From NCBI RefSeq assembly GCF_900312745.1, contig NZ_OMPD01000014.1:1798001-1862000 (forward strand): a stretch of DNA of 64,000 nucleotides, read 5' to 3'. A model generated the notes under the pieces. It saw nothing but the letters and a program-made list of their open reading frames with translations. It made no database searches and was not told the DNA's origin. Numbering within the stretch: position 1 is the first letter of the stretch; each line of letters starts with the position of its first letter. The translations under genes were made by a program, and so were the position numbers. This DNA is from Aquimarina sp. AU58 (lineage in GTDB: Bacteria > Bacteroidota > Bacteroidia > Flavobacteriales > Flavobacteriaceae). Shown here piece after piece: positions 18,601 to 26,401 of this stretch.

Positions 18601-19030
18601 TACTGCGGGTACTTCATATAGCAAAGATCAGGAAGTACAAAATGAAGGCGAAAAGTTTAAATGTAATGTTCCAGGATGGTGCTCTTCAGCAGCAGGATGG
18701 GCTTATGCACCTGGTACAGGAGCTCATTGGCAATTAGCTTGGTCTAAAACAGGAGACTGTACAGTAAGAAATTCTGCGGTTAGCGTATTTCCGAATCCTA
18801 CTGAAAATGGTATCATAAATGTGATGATAAATTCTGGAAAGTCTAACTCTAAATTTAGATTTGAAGTACATTCCCTTAGTGGAACTAAATTATTAGATTT
18901 TGAAAATAATGTGATGAATGGGAAGAATGGTAAGACATTTAATATTAGTTCTCTAAAAACTGGTTTGTACTTATATACGATTACTATAGGAAAAGAAAAG
19001 GAATATGGTAAGATGAAAGTATCAAATTAA
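15659..19030 (+). CDS. Large secreted GH18 chitinase with Ig-like/CBM repeats and T9SS sorting domain
   Basis: A 1123-residue enzyme. Signal peptide about 1-36 (SSIAFAQ). GH18 barrel ~50-515 with SIGGWS, active-site FDGIDLDWEYPG (catalytic Glu250), MMTYDYNG and IVWTVYGD; an insertion after strand 7 is consistent with the processive ChiA-type subfamily. Then two Big_7 Ig modules (~523-710), a chitin-binding module GWCSSAAAWAYAPG (~714-775), two more Ig modules (~780-968), a second chitin-binding module (~972-1030) and a type A T9SS tail from ~1038 (VFPNPTENG). The repeats are almost identical in DNA to those of the next gene, pointing to recent duplication or exchange. Confidence 0.94.
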   Translation: MKKLNQTFKAWCFRDLYLKTSLLFIFMCVSSIAFAQVNTGGSATTSNHQKQVIGYITNWDAWKTTTAGVPAPGALTHLNIDYSKYTILNYSFFGVARDGSLHSGDHRNKNIYQDGVTQAPADLFFTDLYSSWDLHLLFGELEYVNYVNADIKARAEAQGFQVEVGASTWTHPVWGLSGGLPLPLKKENGALGLLDLAHQKGVKVMASIGGWSMCKHFPEMAADPVKRAKFIEDCKRLINIGFDGIDLDWEYPGPFSGMNFTGSQADFANFESLLQEIRNAIGPTKLITSAMAADPRKLDGFNWSGVAANMDYFNMMTYDYNGGWSNKAGHNAPVYPYTGAEVPFFNWQSTLEKLVEVGVPKNKICFGAPFYGRGVVTEGTADLNATTVKRSETVQPDGPIQTAADYTNWPKEVYDGTPNYFFIKQKALSPNSGWTRKWDNEAKVPYLVNGKYFLSYDDEESIAIKAQFINDNGLAGTIVWTVYGDLELGGTATSFGRKLKRWSDVKSPLVNKINEVFANGGTGGNVSPTVIITAPANNSTFAEGATIAITANASDSDGTISKVEFYNGSTKLGEDTTSPYEYSWSSVPAGNYTITAKATDNGNATTTSSAVSVSVGNSTNTPPTVNITSPNNNDSFTAGVSIAITASASDSDGTISKVEFYNGTTKLGEDTSSPYGYTISNALAGDYTLTAKATDNENATTTSTTISITVTSDTGGCTNIPQYTAGTSYSKDQEVQNEGGKFKCNVPGWCSSAAAWAYAPGTGAHWQDAWSKTGDCGGGTPNASPTVSITSPSDNSSFQEGASVTITANAADADGTVSKVEFYNGSTKLGEDTSSPYEYVWQNVSAGNYVLTTKATDNQGASTTSSVINITVNGVNNTPPTVAITSPNNNDSFAEGTSISVTANASDSDGTISKVEFYNGATKLGEDTSSPYAYTISNASVGNYTLTAKATDNGGATSTSSAISISVTAVGNGNCGGLPQYTAGTSYSKDQEVQNEGEKFKCNVPGWCSSAAGWAYAPGTGAHWQLAWSKTGDCTVRNSAVSVFPNPTENGIINVMINSGKSNSKFRFEVHSLSGTKLLDFENNVMNGKNGKTFNISSLKTGLYLYTITIGKEKEYGKMKVSN

Positions 19031-19045
19031 TTTAAAATAGTTTTT

Positions 19046-19086
19046 GTAACCATAAAAGGGTATTTCTTCTACTCTTTTATGGTTAC
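19046..19086 (+). terminator. Terminator-like hairpin after the large GH18 gene
   Basis: Perfect 13-base inverted repeat GTAACCATAAAAG / CTTTTATGGTTAC around a 15-base loop, 15 bases after the stop. The T tract after it is weak. The rest of 19087-19248 shows no gene and presumably holds the promoter of the AA10-GH18 gene. Confidence 0.6.
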
Positions 19087-19248
19087 TATTAAGAATCTTA
19101 TTATATAAATTACGATTACAGATCTTTTGATGGGGTGAATAGAATACTATTTATCAACCCGTTGTGCGTATTGATGTTTTTGAATCTCAAAATTCGTCAA
19201 TTCGAGTGCTTCTATATTTCGATATAACACTTAAATACCAGTAAAACC

Positions 19249-22200
19249 ATGTTTAAAAAGAACACAAACTCAGTAAATTTTATTAGAATTAATTGCTCAT
19301 GGCGGCAGTTAGTTTGTACGACCTTATTTCTAACAGTATTTCTATCTGTTTTCCCCCATGGCACAGTAACATATCCCCCAAGCCGTGTTTGGAATTGTTT
19401 TCAGGAAGATCCTGAAAGTCCAGATTCTGCAGCTTGTATTGCAGCAGTAGCCTCTCATGGCACACAGCCATTATATGATTGGAGTGAAATTAATCAAGCG
19501 AATGCTAATGGTAATCATCAGCAATATGTGATGGATGGAAATCTGGCTAGCGGTGGCAGGCCTGAAAAATATGGAGGCATGGATCAAGTTAGATCCGATT
19601 GGGTGTCGACAAAAGTTTCTCCAGGACCATTTACAGTAACTTGGACAAATCATGCTCCTCATGCAACTGCTTATTATGAAGTTTATATAACCAAAGCAAG
19701 CTGGACACCCGATCAGCCATTAACGTGGGATAGCCTTGAACGTTTAGTACGAACACCTCCAAGTGGAGCAGAAAGGATTGTTAATATTCCGGTAACACTT
19801 CCTGTTAGGACAGGTAAACATGTTATTTATAGTGTTTGGCAAAGATCAGACAGTCCAGAGGCATTTTATTCGACTAGTGACATCAATTTTGATGGAGGAG
19901 GTACTGATACACAGGCACCTTCTGTTCCTACTGGTCTAGGTGCATCAAATGCTACACAAACTACAGTAGATCTTGCCTGGAGTGCTGCTACCGATAATGT
20001 AGCTGTAACGGGATATGATATATACCAGGGAAATACTATTGTTGCTACCGCAACTGGTACTTCTCATCAAGTAACTGGATTAACAGCAAACACCTCGTAT
20101 TCTTTTAGAATAAAAGCAAAGGATGCTGCAAATAATCAATCTGATTTTAGTAATACTACAACTACAACTACACTTCCTGATACCGGAGGAGGAAACTGTA
20201 CAGGAATACCACAATATGTTGCAGGTACTTCATATAGTAAAGATCAGGAAGTACAAAACGAAGGAGAGAAATTTACATGTAATATTCCGGGATGGTGTTC
20301 TTCTGCTGCGGCTTGGGCATATGCACCTGGTACTGGCGCCCACTGGCAAGATGCATGGTCAAAAACAGGAGATTGTACCGGAGGTACTCCTAATATGAGT
20401 CCTACCGTAAGTATTACTTCTCCAAATAACAATAGTTCGTTTCAAGAAGGAGCATCTGTAACAATATCTGCTAATGCATCAGATGCAGATGGTACAGTAT
20501 CTAAAGTTGAATTTTATAATGGTAATACAAAACTAGGAGAAGATGTTTCTAGTCCTTACGAATATGTTTGGCAAAATATCTCTGCAGGAAACTATGGAAT
20601 AACTACCAAAGCAACCGATAACCAGGGAGCATCGACCACATCTTCTGTAATAAATATTACCGTTAATGGAGTTAATAATACTCCTCCAACAGTTACGATT
20701 ACTTCGCCAAATAATAATGACTCTTTTAACGAAGGGACTTCAATCTCTGTTACTGCAAATGCTTCTGATAGTGATGGAACTATTACTAAAGTAGAGTTCT
20801 TTAATGGAGCCACAAAACTGGGAGAGGATACTAGTAGTCCTTATACATATACAATTTCTAACGCATCTGCAGGAAATTATACATTAACAGCTAAAGCTAC
20901 TGATAATGGTGGAGCTACTTCAACTTCTTCTGCGAGATCAATTTCGGTGACTACAGTAGGAAGTGGTAATTGTGATGGATTACCACAATATGTTGCAGGA
21001 ACTTCATATAGTAAAGATCAGGAGGTACAAAACGAAGGAGAGAAGTTTACATGTAATATTCCTGGGTGGTGTTCTTCTGCAGCAGCATGGGCATATGCAC
21101 CAGGTACTGGAGCTCATTGGCAAGATGCTTGGTCAAAGACAGGTGATTGTGGAGGAGGAACAGGAGGTGCTCCTGTAGTAAATATCACATCTCCTTCAAA
21201 TGGAGCAACATATACTGCTGGTAGTTCTGTTGTTGTTAATGCAACTGCAACCGATGACGGAACCGTTACTAAAGTAGAGTTCTTTAATGGTACTACAAAA
21301 CTAGGAGAAGATACTACTAATCCGTATTCTTATACAATTACCAATGCACAATCTGGTAGCTATTCTTTAACTGCAGTAGCAACCGATAATGAGAATAATC
21401 AAACCACTTCTGATCCAGTTGTAATTAGAAGTAGTACAGGAGGAGGAAATAATAATTTACCAGGAAAAATATTGGTTGGGTACTGGCATAATTTTGATAA
21501 TGGCTCTACTACTCCAAGACTGAGTGAAGTATCCAGAGATTGGGATGTGATTTGTGTTGCATTTGCAGAACCTAAAGCAGGAAGTACAGCCGATATGCAA
21601 TTTAGTCCGTATAGTATTTATAATGGAAATACTCAGGCTTTTATAGATGATGTTGCTACTGTAAAGAGTAGAGGACAAAAGGTACTAATTTCTATCGGAG
21701 GAGCTAATGCAAGAGTAGAATTGAATAATGAAGCTGAAAAGAATTTATTTATAAGTTCTATGACCAATATTATCAATACATATGGCTTTAATGGATTGGA
21801 TATAGATTTAGAAGGAAGCTCTCTTTCACTGGATAGCGGAGATTCTGATTTCAGGAATCCAACTACAGCAAAGATCAAAAATCTTATTGCTGCTACAAAA
21901 GCTATTAGAACCAATATAGGTGCAAATAGATTTATATTAAGTATGGCTCCGGAAACAGCGTATGTACAAGGAGCTTATGGAAATTATTCTGGAATTTTTG
22001 GAGCATATTTGCCTGTAATTCATGCATTACGTAATGAAATGGATTATATCCATGTTCAACATTATAATACAGGTTCTATGTTTGGTAGAGATGGGAAAAT
22101 ATACCAGCCAGCCACTGCAGATTTTCATGTGGCTATGGCAGAAATGTTAATTACTGGTTTCCCAGTTGCACAAACTGGACTTACATTTCCCGGACTTAGA

Positions 22201-22737
22201 GCAGATCAGGTTGCTATTGGATTACCTGCTACTACTCAAGCAGCAGGAAGCGGATATACTTCTGAAGCTGTTGTACAACAAGCACTGGATTATTTGATTA
22301 AAGGAACCTCTTATCCAGGAAGAACGTATACTACCAGTTCTACGTATCCTAGTTTTAGAGGTTTAATGACTTGGTCTATTAATTGGGATTTGGTAAATAA
22401 TTCTACTTTTTCTTCAAGTCATAGGGCATATTTAGACGGATTAGGTGCCAGAGCTGCTAATGCACAAAATAGTATAGGAAAAGTATTTCCTAATCCTATT
22501 TCTGGAAATATAATTAATGTTGCCTTAGATAGCGCTATTTCTAAATCAGGTTCTGATTATTTCAGATTCCAGATATTTAACACTAATGGAATTGAAGTTT
22601 ATAGTTTTGAAAATGACAGACTTCAAAGAGGAGAAAGTGTTAAGAGTTTTGATATCGGTGAACTAGAATCGGGAATGTATTTTTATACGATTTCAGTTTC
22701 CAAAAACAAGACAACAGGTAAAATAATTAGAGAGTAA
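19249..22737 (+). CDS. AA10 lytic polysaccharide monooxygenase fused to GH18 chitinase, T9SS-secreted
   Basis: A 1162-residue two-enzyme protein. After a 36-residue signal peptide the mature chain must begin at His37 (HGTVTYPPSR). With His138 (APHATAYYEVYIT) this forms the copper-binding histidine brace of AA10, and Phe206 in AFYST lies near the axial site. AA10 spans ~37-212, followed by FnIII (~224-312), a CBM (~319-378), two Ig modules, a second CBM (~575-636), a third Ig module (~641-725) and a GH18 domain (~742-1065) with NGLDIDLE. The first Asp of the GH18 motif is Asn848 here, while Asp851, Asp853 and catalytic Glu855 remain. T9SS type A tail from ~1085. The monooxygenase should oxidatively open crystalline chitin for the attached chitinase. 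Confidence 0.94.
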   Translation: MFKKNTNSVNFIRINCSWRQLVCTTLFLTVFLSVFPHGTVTYPPSRVWNCFQEDPESPDSAACIAAVASHGTQPLYDWSEINQANANGNHQQYVMDGNLASGGRPEKYGGMDQVRSDWVSTKVSPGPFTVTWTNHAPHATAYYEVYITKASWTPDQPLTWDSLERLVRTPPSGAERIVNIPVTLPVRTGKHVIYSVWQRSDSPEAFYSTSDINFDGGGTDTQAPSVPTGLGASNATQTTVDLAWSAATDNVAVTGYDIYQGNTIVATATGTSHQVTGLTANTSYSFRIKAKDAANNQSDFSNTTTTTTLPDTGGGNCTGIPQYVAGTSYSKDQEVQNEGEKFTCNIPGWCSSAAAWAYAPGTGAHWQDAWSKTGDCTGGTPNMSPTVSITSPNNNSSFQEGASVTISANASDADGTVSKVEFYNGNTKLGEDVSSPYEYVWQNISAGNYGITTKATDNQGASTTSSVINITVNGVNNTPPTVTITSPNNNDSFNEGTSISVTANASDSDGTITKVEFFNGATKLGEDTSSPYTYTISNASAGNYTLTAKATDNGGATSTSSARSISVTTVGSGNCDGLPQYVAGTSYSKDQEVQNEGEKFTCNIPGWCSSAAAWAYAPGTGAHWQDAWSKTGDCGGGTGGAPVVNITSPSNGATYTAGSSVVVNATATDDGTVTKVEFFNGTTKLGEDTTNPYSYTITNAQSGSYSLTAVATDNENNQTTSDPVVIRSSTGGGNNNLPGKILVGYWHNFDNGSTTPRLSEVSRDWDVICVAFAEPKAGSTADMQFSPYSIYNGNTQAFIDDVATVKSRGQKVLISIGGANARVELNNEAEKNLFISSMTNIINTYGFNGLDIDLEGSSLSLDSGDSDFRNPTTAKIKNLIAATKAIRTNIGANRFILSMAPETAYVQGAYGNYSGIFGAYLPVIHALRNEMDYIHVQHYNTGSMFGRDGKIYQPATADFHVAMAEMLITGFPVAQTGLTFPGLRADQVAIGLPATTQAAGSGYTSEAVVQQALDYLIKGTSYPGRTYTTSSTYPSFRGLMTWSINWDLVNNSTFSSSHRAYLDGLGARAANAQNSIGKVFPNPISGNIINVALDSAISKSGSDYFRFQIFNTNGIEVYSFENDRLQRGESVKSFDIGELESGMYFYTISVSKNKTTGKIIRE

Positions 22738-22770
22738 TTTATTTTAATTTTCTAAGTGTATTATTTAAAA

Positions 22771-22804
22771 TGGAGTCCAGATATCTGGACTCCATTGTTT
22801 TTGA
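22771..22804 (+). terminator. Rho-independent terminator after the AA10-GH18 gene
   Basis: Perfect 24-base palindrome (arms TGGAGTCCAGAT / ATCTGGACTCCA, 22771-22794), followed by TTGTTTTT. It ends the rightward chitinase series. Confidence 0.88.
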
Positions 22805-22825
22805 CTTAATTTTCTTAAAAAGGAT

Positions 22826-23272
22826 TTACTCAATTCTACTGTAGTTTTCGGCAAGTGTATATTGCCCGTTTTTATCGATATTAATTTGTTGATAAGAGTT
22901 AGAATCCATCATTAGTTCAAATCTAAAAACTTGAATAGTGTCTACGATTTTCATCATTGGCCCCGAAGCATATTCTAAGCGTTCTTCGAGCACACCATCT
23001 TTAATTGAGTAGGTGCCATAACCAAACCATTCGTTATTGTCTTTTGGATCAAAGCGGGTCCACATCACTTTTTCTTTGCTATACATTTTTACCTGGCGAT
23101 ATCCATTTTGATTTAAAATAGTATCACTTATTTGGTTATCTTCATAAAGAAATTGATGTTTAAGTTCCCAAACACCTTCAAGGTTATAAGGCTCAATATC
23201 GGTAGTTTTATTCTGCCGTGTAACAGTAGAAAAAAAGCACACCCCTAATAGAATCAGTACTAAGGTTTTCAT
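22826..23272 (-). CDS. Small secreted lipocalin-like protein
   Basis: 148 residues with a hydrophobic N-terminal signal (MKTLVLILLGVCFFSTV). The body contains LEGVWELKHQF, YRQVKMYSKEKVMWTRFDP, GYGTYSIKDGVLEE and a final YSRIE. This pattern of a GxW start and alternating beta strands recalls the lipocalin-like proteins often annotated as membrane or secreted protein in Bacteroidota. No ligand or function can be assigned. It converges on the chitinase genes and is a single-gene unit. Confidence 0.65.
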   Translation of the reverse strand: MKTLVLILLGVCFFSTVTRQNKTTDIEPYNLEGVWELKHQFLYEDNQISDTILNQNGYRQVKMYSKEKVMWTRFDPKDNNEWFGYGTYSIKDGVLEERLEYASGPMMKIVDTIQVFRFELMMDSNSYQQINIDKNGQYTLAENYSRIE

Positions 23273-23603
23273 GATTGAGAGGTTTAAAGTGAGTATCTTA
23301 TTAAGTTACGAAAAAAAGGCGAGATAAAAAGAACTTGATTTGCTTTTGTAGTGTTGTTAAAATATTGATTTTAAGTAATCTATATATGATCAGGTAGTTG
23401 GTTTTATTTCTTTCGATATTTATGAAATACATTGGTTTTCCAAAGAAATTGACGTTTCTTTTTAGGAAAGAATAGTTTTGTAATTATTGTTTTTCTTACT
23501 TGTATTATGTATTCGGTTTATTCAAATCTTTAATTTCTGAATGAGAATATAGATTCAAATTATTATTTTTAAGACCTGAATTGAATATCCTAAAGAAATA
23601 TCA

Positions 23604-23702
23604 GGCTATGATTCGGCGTGGAGGAGCTGAGGTAAAACATGTAAACAAATCCATTATGAAAGGATTTTAGATTCAACTCCTGCCAACGCCGAGATTATAG
23701 CC
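23604..23702. other. 99-base fold-back element (possible structured RNA or small mobile repeat)
   Basis: Arms 23604-23626 and 23677-23702 pair imperfectly over about 22 positions (GGCTAT...CGGCG...GAGGAG against CTCCT...CGCCG...ATAGCC). An inner perfect stem AAATCC / GGATTT (23647-23652, 23662-23667) lies inside. It sits 5 bases beyond the stop of the MarR-GNAT gene, at the end of a 435-base spacer (23273-23707) with no other gene. No known RNA family recognised, and it differs in sequence from the element at 14306. Confidence 0.45.
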
Positions 23703-23707
23703 ATATT

Positions 23708-24667
23708 TTAGTCTAATATCAATTCCATTTGGATATTACATCGCTCGTATGGAGTTGAGTGCCCCGCTACTTTATTAAACCCTAGTTTGTGATACAGGTT
23801 AATTGCAGGCTTTAGTACGGTATTACTTTCTAAATATATTTTTTGCGCATTTAATGATTGTGCTTTTTTAATTATAGCTTTTCCTAATAACCAACCTATA
23901 CCTTTACCTTTTGCTTGTGGAGAAACAGCCATTTTGGCAAGCTCAAAATCGTAATGAGGATCATCCATTTTTATCAAGGCACATACACCAACAGGTTCTT
24001 TCTCGTATAATGCAACTAATATTTTACCCCCTTTATCCAAAATGTATTCTTTTGGCTGGTCCAGAGATTTACGATCCGTTTCTTCCATCTTAAAAAAGGT
24101 AGTGATCCATTCTTCATTGAGGTTCTTGAATGGGATTCTATATTTGTCTTCGTAAGGAACGATTTCAACTTTTTTTATTTCTCTAAGTTTCTTTTCTTCT
24201 TTTACGCGGTGAAACATTGATTTTTGATCCAAAAGAAATTCAAACTCTTCAATAGCATGCCACATATTGTGTCTGCTTTGATTTAAGGTAACTTCTACAG
24301 CTTTTTGTACATCGGTATATTGATCTTTAATATGATTTGCTATCTGCCGTCCTTTGGGAGCCAGTTCGATATTATTTTTTCTCCCGTCGTTTTTATCTTT
24401 CTTTTCGCATAAAATTTGTGCTTTAACCATTTCCCGAACAATTTTGCTTACAGAGGGATGAGAGTGACCAATTTCATTGGCTATTGCAGTAATAGATTTC
24501 TCACTATTCTGAGATAGAACATAAAACACAGGAAACCATTTTGGCTTTAAATCCACATCATACATTTCATAAATTTTCGTAGCATCTTCTGTCATCTTTT
24601 CGCTTAACATTCTAAGCCTGGTGCCAATTGCTATTATACCAATATTGTCAAAAAAATTCATTTGCAT
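23708..24667 (-). CDS. MarR-type regulator fused to a GNAT acetyltransferase
   Basis: A 319-residue two-domain protein. Residues ~1-150 are a MarR winged helix: SITAIANEIGHSHPSVSKIVREM is the recognition region and KKDKNDGRKNNIELAPKG the wing. Residues ~165-319 are a GNAT domain with the acetyl-CoA loop VSPQAKGKGIGWLLG and the C-terminal NLYHKLGF. Such MarR-GNAT fusions occur widely; the acetylated substrate is usually unknown. Two TTACGTAA palindromes overlap its promoter, suggesting self-repression. It appears to be transcribed alone. Confidence 0.92.
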   Translation of the reverse strand: MQMNFFDNIGIIAIGTRLRMLSEKMTEDATKIYEMYDVDLKPKWFPVFYVLSQNSEKSITAIANEIGHSHPSVSKIVREMVKAQILCEKKDKNDGRKNNIELAPKGRQIANHIKDQYTDVQKAVEVTLNQSRHNMWHAIEEFEFLLDQKSMFHRVKEEKKLREIKKVEIVPYEDKYRIPFKNLNEEWITTFFKMEETDRKSLDQPKEYILDKGGKILVALYEKEPVGVCALIKMDDPHYDFELAKMAVSPQAKGKGIGWLLGKAIIKKAQSLNAQKIYLESNTVLKPAINLYHKLGFNKVAGHSTPYERCNIQMELILD

Positions 24668-24673
24668 AATTAA

Positions 24674-24721
24674 TTACGTAATCAGTTACGTAAATATAAT
24701 AATTTACTTTCTTTTTTCAAA
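24674..24721 (-). promoter_or_regulatory. Promoter and double palindromic operator of the MarR-GNAT gene
   Basis: Two copies of the perfect palindrome TTACGTAA (24674-24681 and 24686-24693), centres 12 bases apart, lie 7 bases before the start codon. On the minus strand a TATATTTA box (24691-24698) sits 19 bases after a TTG (24718-24720), matching the Bacteroidota promoter form. The second palindrome overlaps this -7 box, as expected for a repressor site. Confidence 0.65.
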
Positions 24722-24828
24722 ATGAATTCATTTTTCCGAAGATATTGTGATAGGGGTAAAGGACTACAAAGCAATTTGAAACCTTATATTTTGTTTGTAG
24801 TTTATGTGTTGGATTATTTCATAAAAGA

Positions 24829-24853
24829 ACCCGGTCACATACATGAACCGGGT
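24829..24853 (-). terminator. Terminator of the OmpA-like gene
   Basis: Seven-base stem ACCCGGT / ACCGGGT with an 11-base loop. On the minus strand it is followed by TTCTTTTAT. It lies 26 bases beyond the stop of the OmpA-like gene. Confidence 0.75.
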
Positions 24854-24879
24854 CTCTCTTTATAAAACAGTAATGTTTT

Positions 24880-25704
24880 TTACTTTTTGGATCCGTTTTT
24901 CATGTTTTCTTTAACAAGTCCATAGAACTCATCAAATTTTGGATCAATTATAATTCTGGTAGCAGTTTCTATACTTTGCGAACCATATTCGCTTTTTCCC
25001 AGAACATCCATTCTTTTTGGGTCCACTTTAAAATCATTTTGTAGAGTCCTTACTACCGATGCAGCTTGCTTTGTACTAAGATCCCAATTATCGCTAATAC
25101 TTTTGTCTTTAAAATTAATTGCATTGCTATTTCCCTCGACAATGATTTTTAAATCGGGTTTCGCATTTAAAGCATTTGCTATTTTTTCCAAGACACCTTT
25201 TGCTTTATCTTCAATAACACAATTATTATCATCTTCACCAAACAGTAATGTATTGGCCAAAGTAATTAACACAGCGCCATTTTGTACGGCAATATTAGCA
25301 TCACTACCAAGTGTATTTTTTAAAACTGTTAACGTTGCCAGTTTGGTAGAATCGGTTTTACCAATAGCATCGTTTATAGCCTTAATCTGTTTATCTTTTT
25401 CCTGAAGACTTTCAAGAGAAGTTTCTAAGTTTTTAGCTTTCTGATTAGATAATTGGGTAAAACTACTCATATTGGTCAAAAGAGAAGCATTGGTCTCTTT
25501 TAGATCTTTTACTTGTATCTCCATTGTTTCAACCTGAGTTAATGTTGCTTTTTCTTTTTTACGAGAATCATTTAACTCAGCTTCGGTAGTTTTTAATTCC
25601 TTTCTTAGCTTATTTATTTCTTCAAGAAGGTCCTTTTTTTTCTGTGCATGAATAGACAAAGTCGAAATAGACAATACACAAACAAATAAAATAATTTTTT
25701 TCAT
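24880..25704 (-). CDS. OmpA-family protein with N-terminal coiled coil
   Basis: 274 residues. Signal peptide (MKKIILFVCVLSISTLSIHA), then a long charged coiled coil (~22-115, with KKKDLLEEINKLRKEL and ESLQEKDKQIKAIND). The C-terminal OmpA/MotB-like domain (~150-260) contains IIVEGNSNA and DNWDLSTKQAASVVRTLQ, the helix that lines the peptidoglycan-binding groove. Family members tie the envelope to the cell wall. It is followed by its own terminator, while the upstream lipoprotein gene lies 69 bases away on the same strand. Confidence 0.85.
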   Translation of the reverse strand: MKKIILFVCVLSISTLSIHAQKKKDLLEEINKLRKELKTTEAELNDSRKKEKATLTQVETMEIQVKDLKETNASLLTNMSSFTQLSNQKAKNLETSLESLQEKDKQIKAINDAIGKTDSTKLATLTVLKNTLGSDANIAVQNGAVLITLANTLLFGEDDNNCVIEDKAKGVLEKIANALNAKPDLKIIVEGNSNAINFKDKSISDNWDLSTKQAASVVRTLQNDFKVDPKRMDVLGKSEYGSQSIETATRIIIDPKFDEFYGLVKENMKNGSKK

Positions 25705-25773
25705 CGATCTTTAATATGATTTGTTGCAATTGCTAAAGTAAAACATTTTTATAAATAACATGGCAACTGGTCG

Positions 25774-26208
25774 TTATGACTTTTCTAATAGTTGCTTTGC
25801 ATTTTTAATACTAGAATTGATTTGGTCCTTTAATAAATTTACTTTAACTTCTTCTTCCTTAAGCAGTTTTATTTGTGAAGATACTTTTTCAGGATCTGTT
25901 TTGCTGCCTTCTTCTTCATGAGGAAATTTATCACTAAAATCACTCATCCAGGTCATCATAAAATCATAGGCATCTTTTACTTCTTGTTGTGCTTGTGCAT
26001 ATGATTTCCCTTGAGCAGTGGTGTCAATTTTAGTTTCTAGATCTTTTATAAGGCTACTCATTTCGCCCATTTTTGGCATAACTTCATCATGCACGTCAAT
26101 TACTTTTTGCATGAGAACATCAAATTCTTGTTCTTCTTTAGAAAGTTGATTACAGGATATAAATACTAATAGTAGTAGTGAAGTTGTGTATAAAAATGAT
26201 AATTTCAT
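25774..26208 (-). CDS. Helical lipoprotein of unknown function
   Basis: 144 residues with a lipoprotein signal (LLLLVFISC, lipid Cys19) and an otherwise helical, charged body (QEFDVLMQKVIDVHDEVMPKM, SSLIKDLETKID, a central MMTWMSDF). Short lipoproteins of this shape are common in Flavobacteriaceae and have no assigned role. It lies between the PepSY operon and the OmpA-like gene on the same strand, so it could be co-transcribed with either. Confidence 0.75.
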   Translation of the reverse strand: MKLSFLYTTSLLLLVFISCNQLSKEEQEFDVLMQKVIDVHDEVMPKMGEMSSLIKDLETKIDTTAQGKSYAQAQQEVKDAYDFMMTWMSDFSDKFPHEEEGSKTDPEKVSSQIKLLKEEEVKVNLLKDQINSSIKNAKQLLEKS

Positions 26209-26253
26209 AATTGTAATTTTTTAAGTTTTTGTTTTGTTGCTAGTCTAAACGTT

Positions 26254-26397
26254 TCAAAGATATTGTTTTTCCTTTTTCTTATGAAGTTTAGCCGCTTTGT
26301 ATTGCTGTCCGATTTTATTCATTTTATGCATTTGCATAATAATCAAAAGGAGGCAAAATGAAATTGCTGTAATTAGAATGAAAGTTAACATATACAT
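26254..26397 (-). CDS. 47-residue single-pass membrane protein in the PepSY operon
   Basis: Reads MYMLTFILITAISFCLLLIIM, one membrane helix, then a short basic tail (MNKIGQQYKAAKLHKKKEKQYL) that should face the cytoplasm. It starts 4 bases after the PepSY stop, tight spacing that argues for translation as the third gene of the TonB receptor / PepSY operon. No family recognised. It may act as a small partner subunit of the PepSY membrane protein. Confidence 0.65.
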   Translation of the reverse strand: MYMLTFILITAISFCLLLIIMQMHKMNKIGQQYKAAKLHKKKEKQYL

Positions 26398-26401
26398 TAG
26401 A

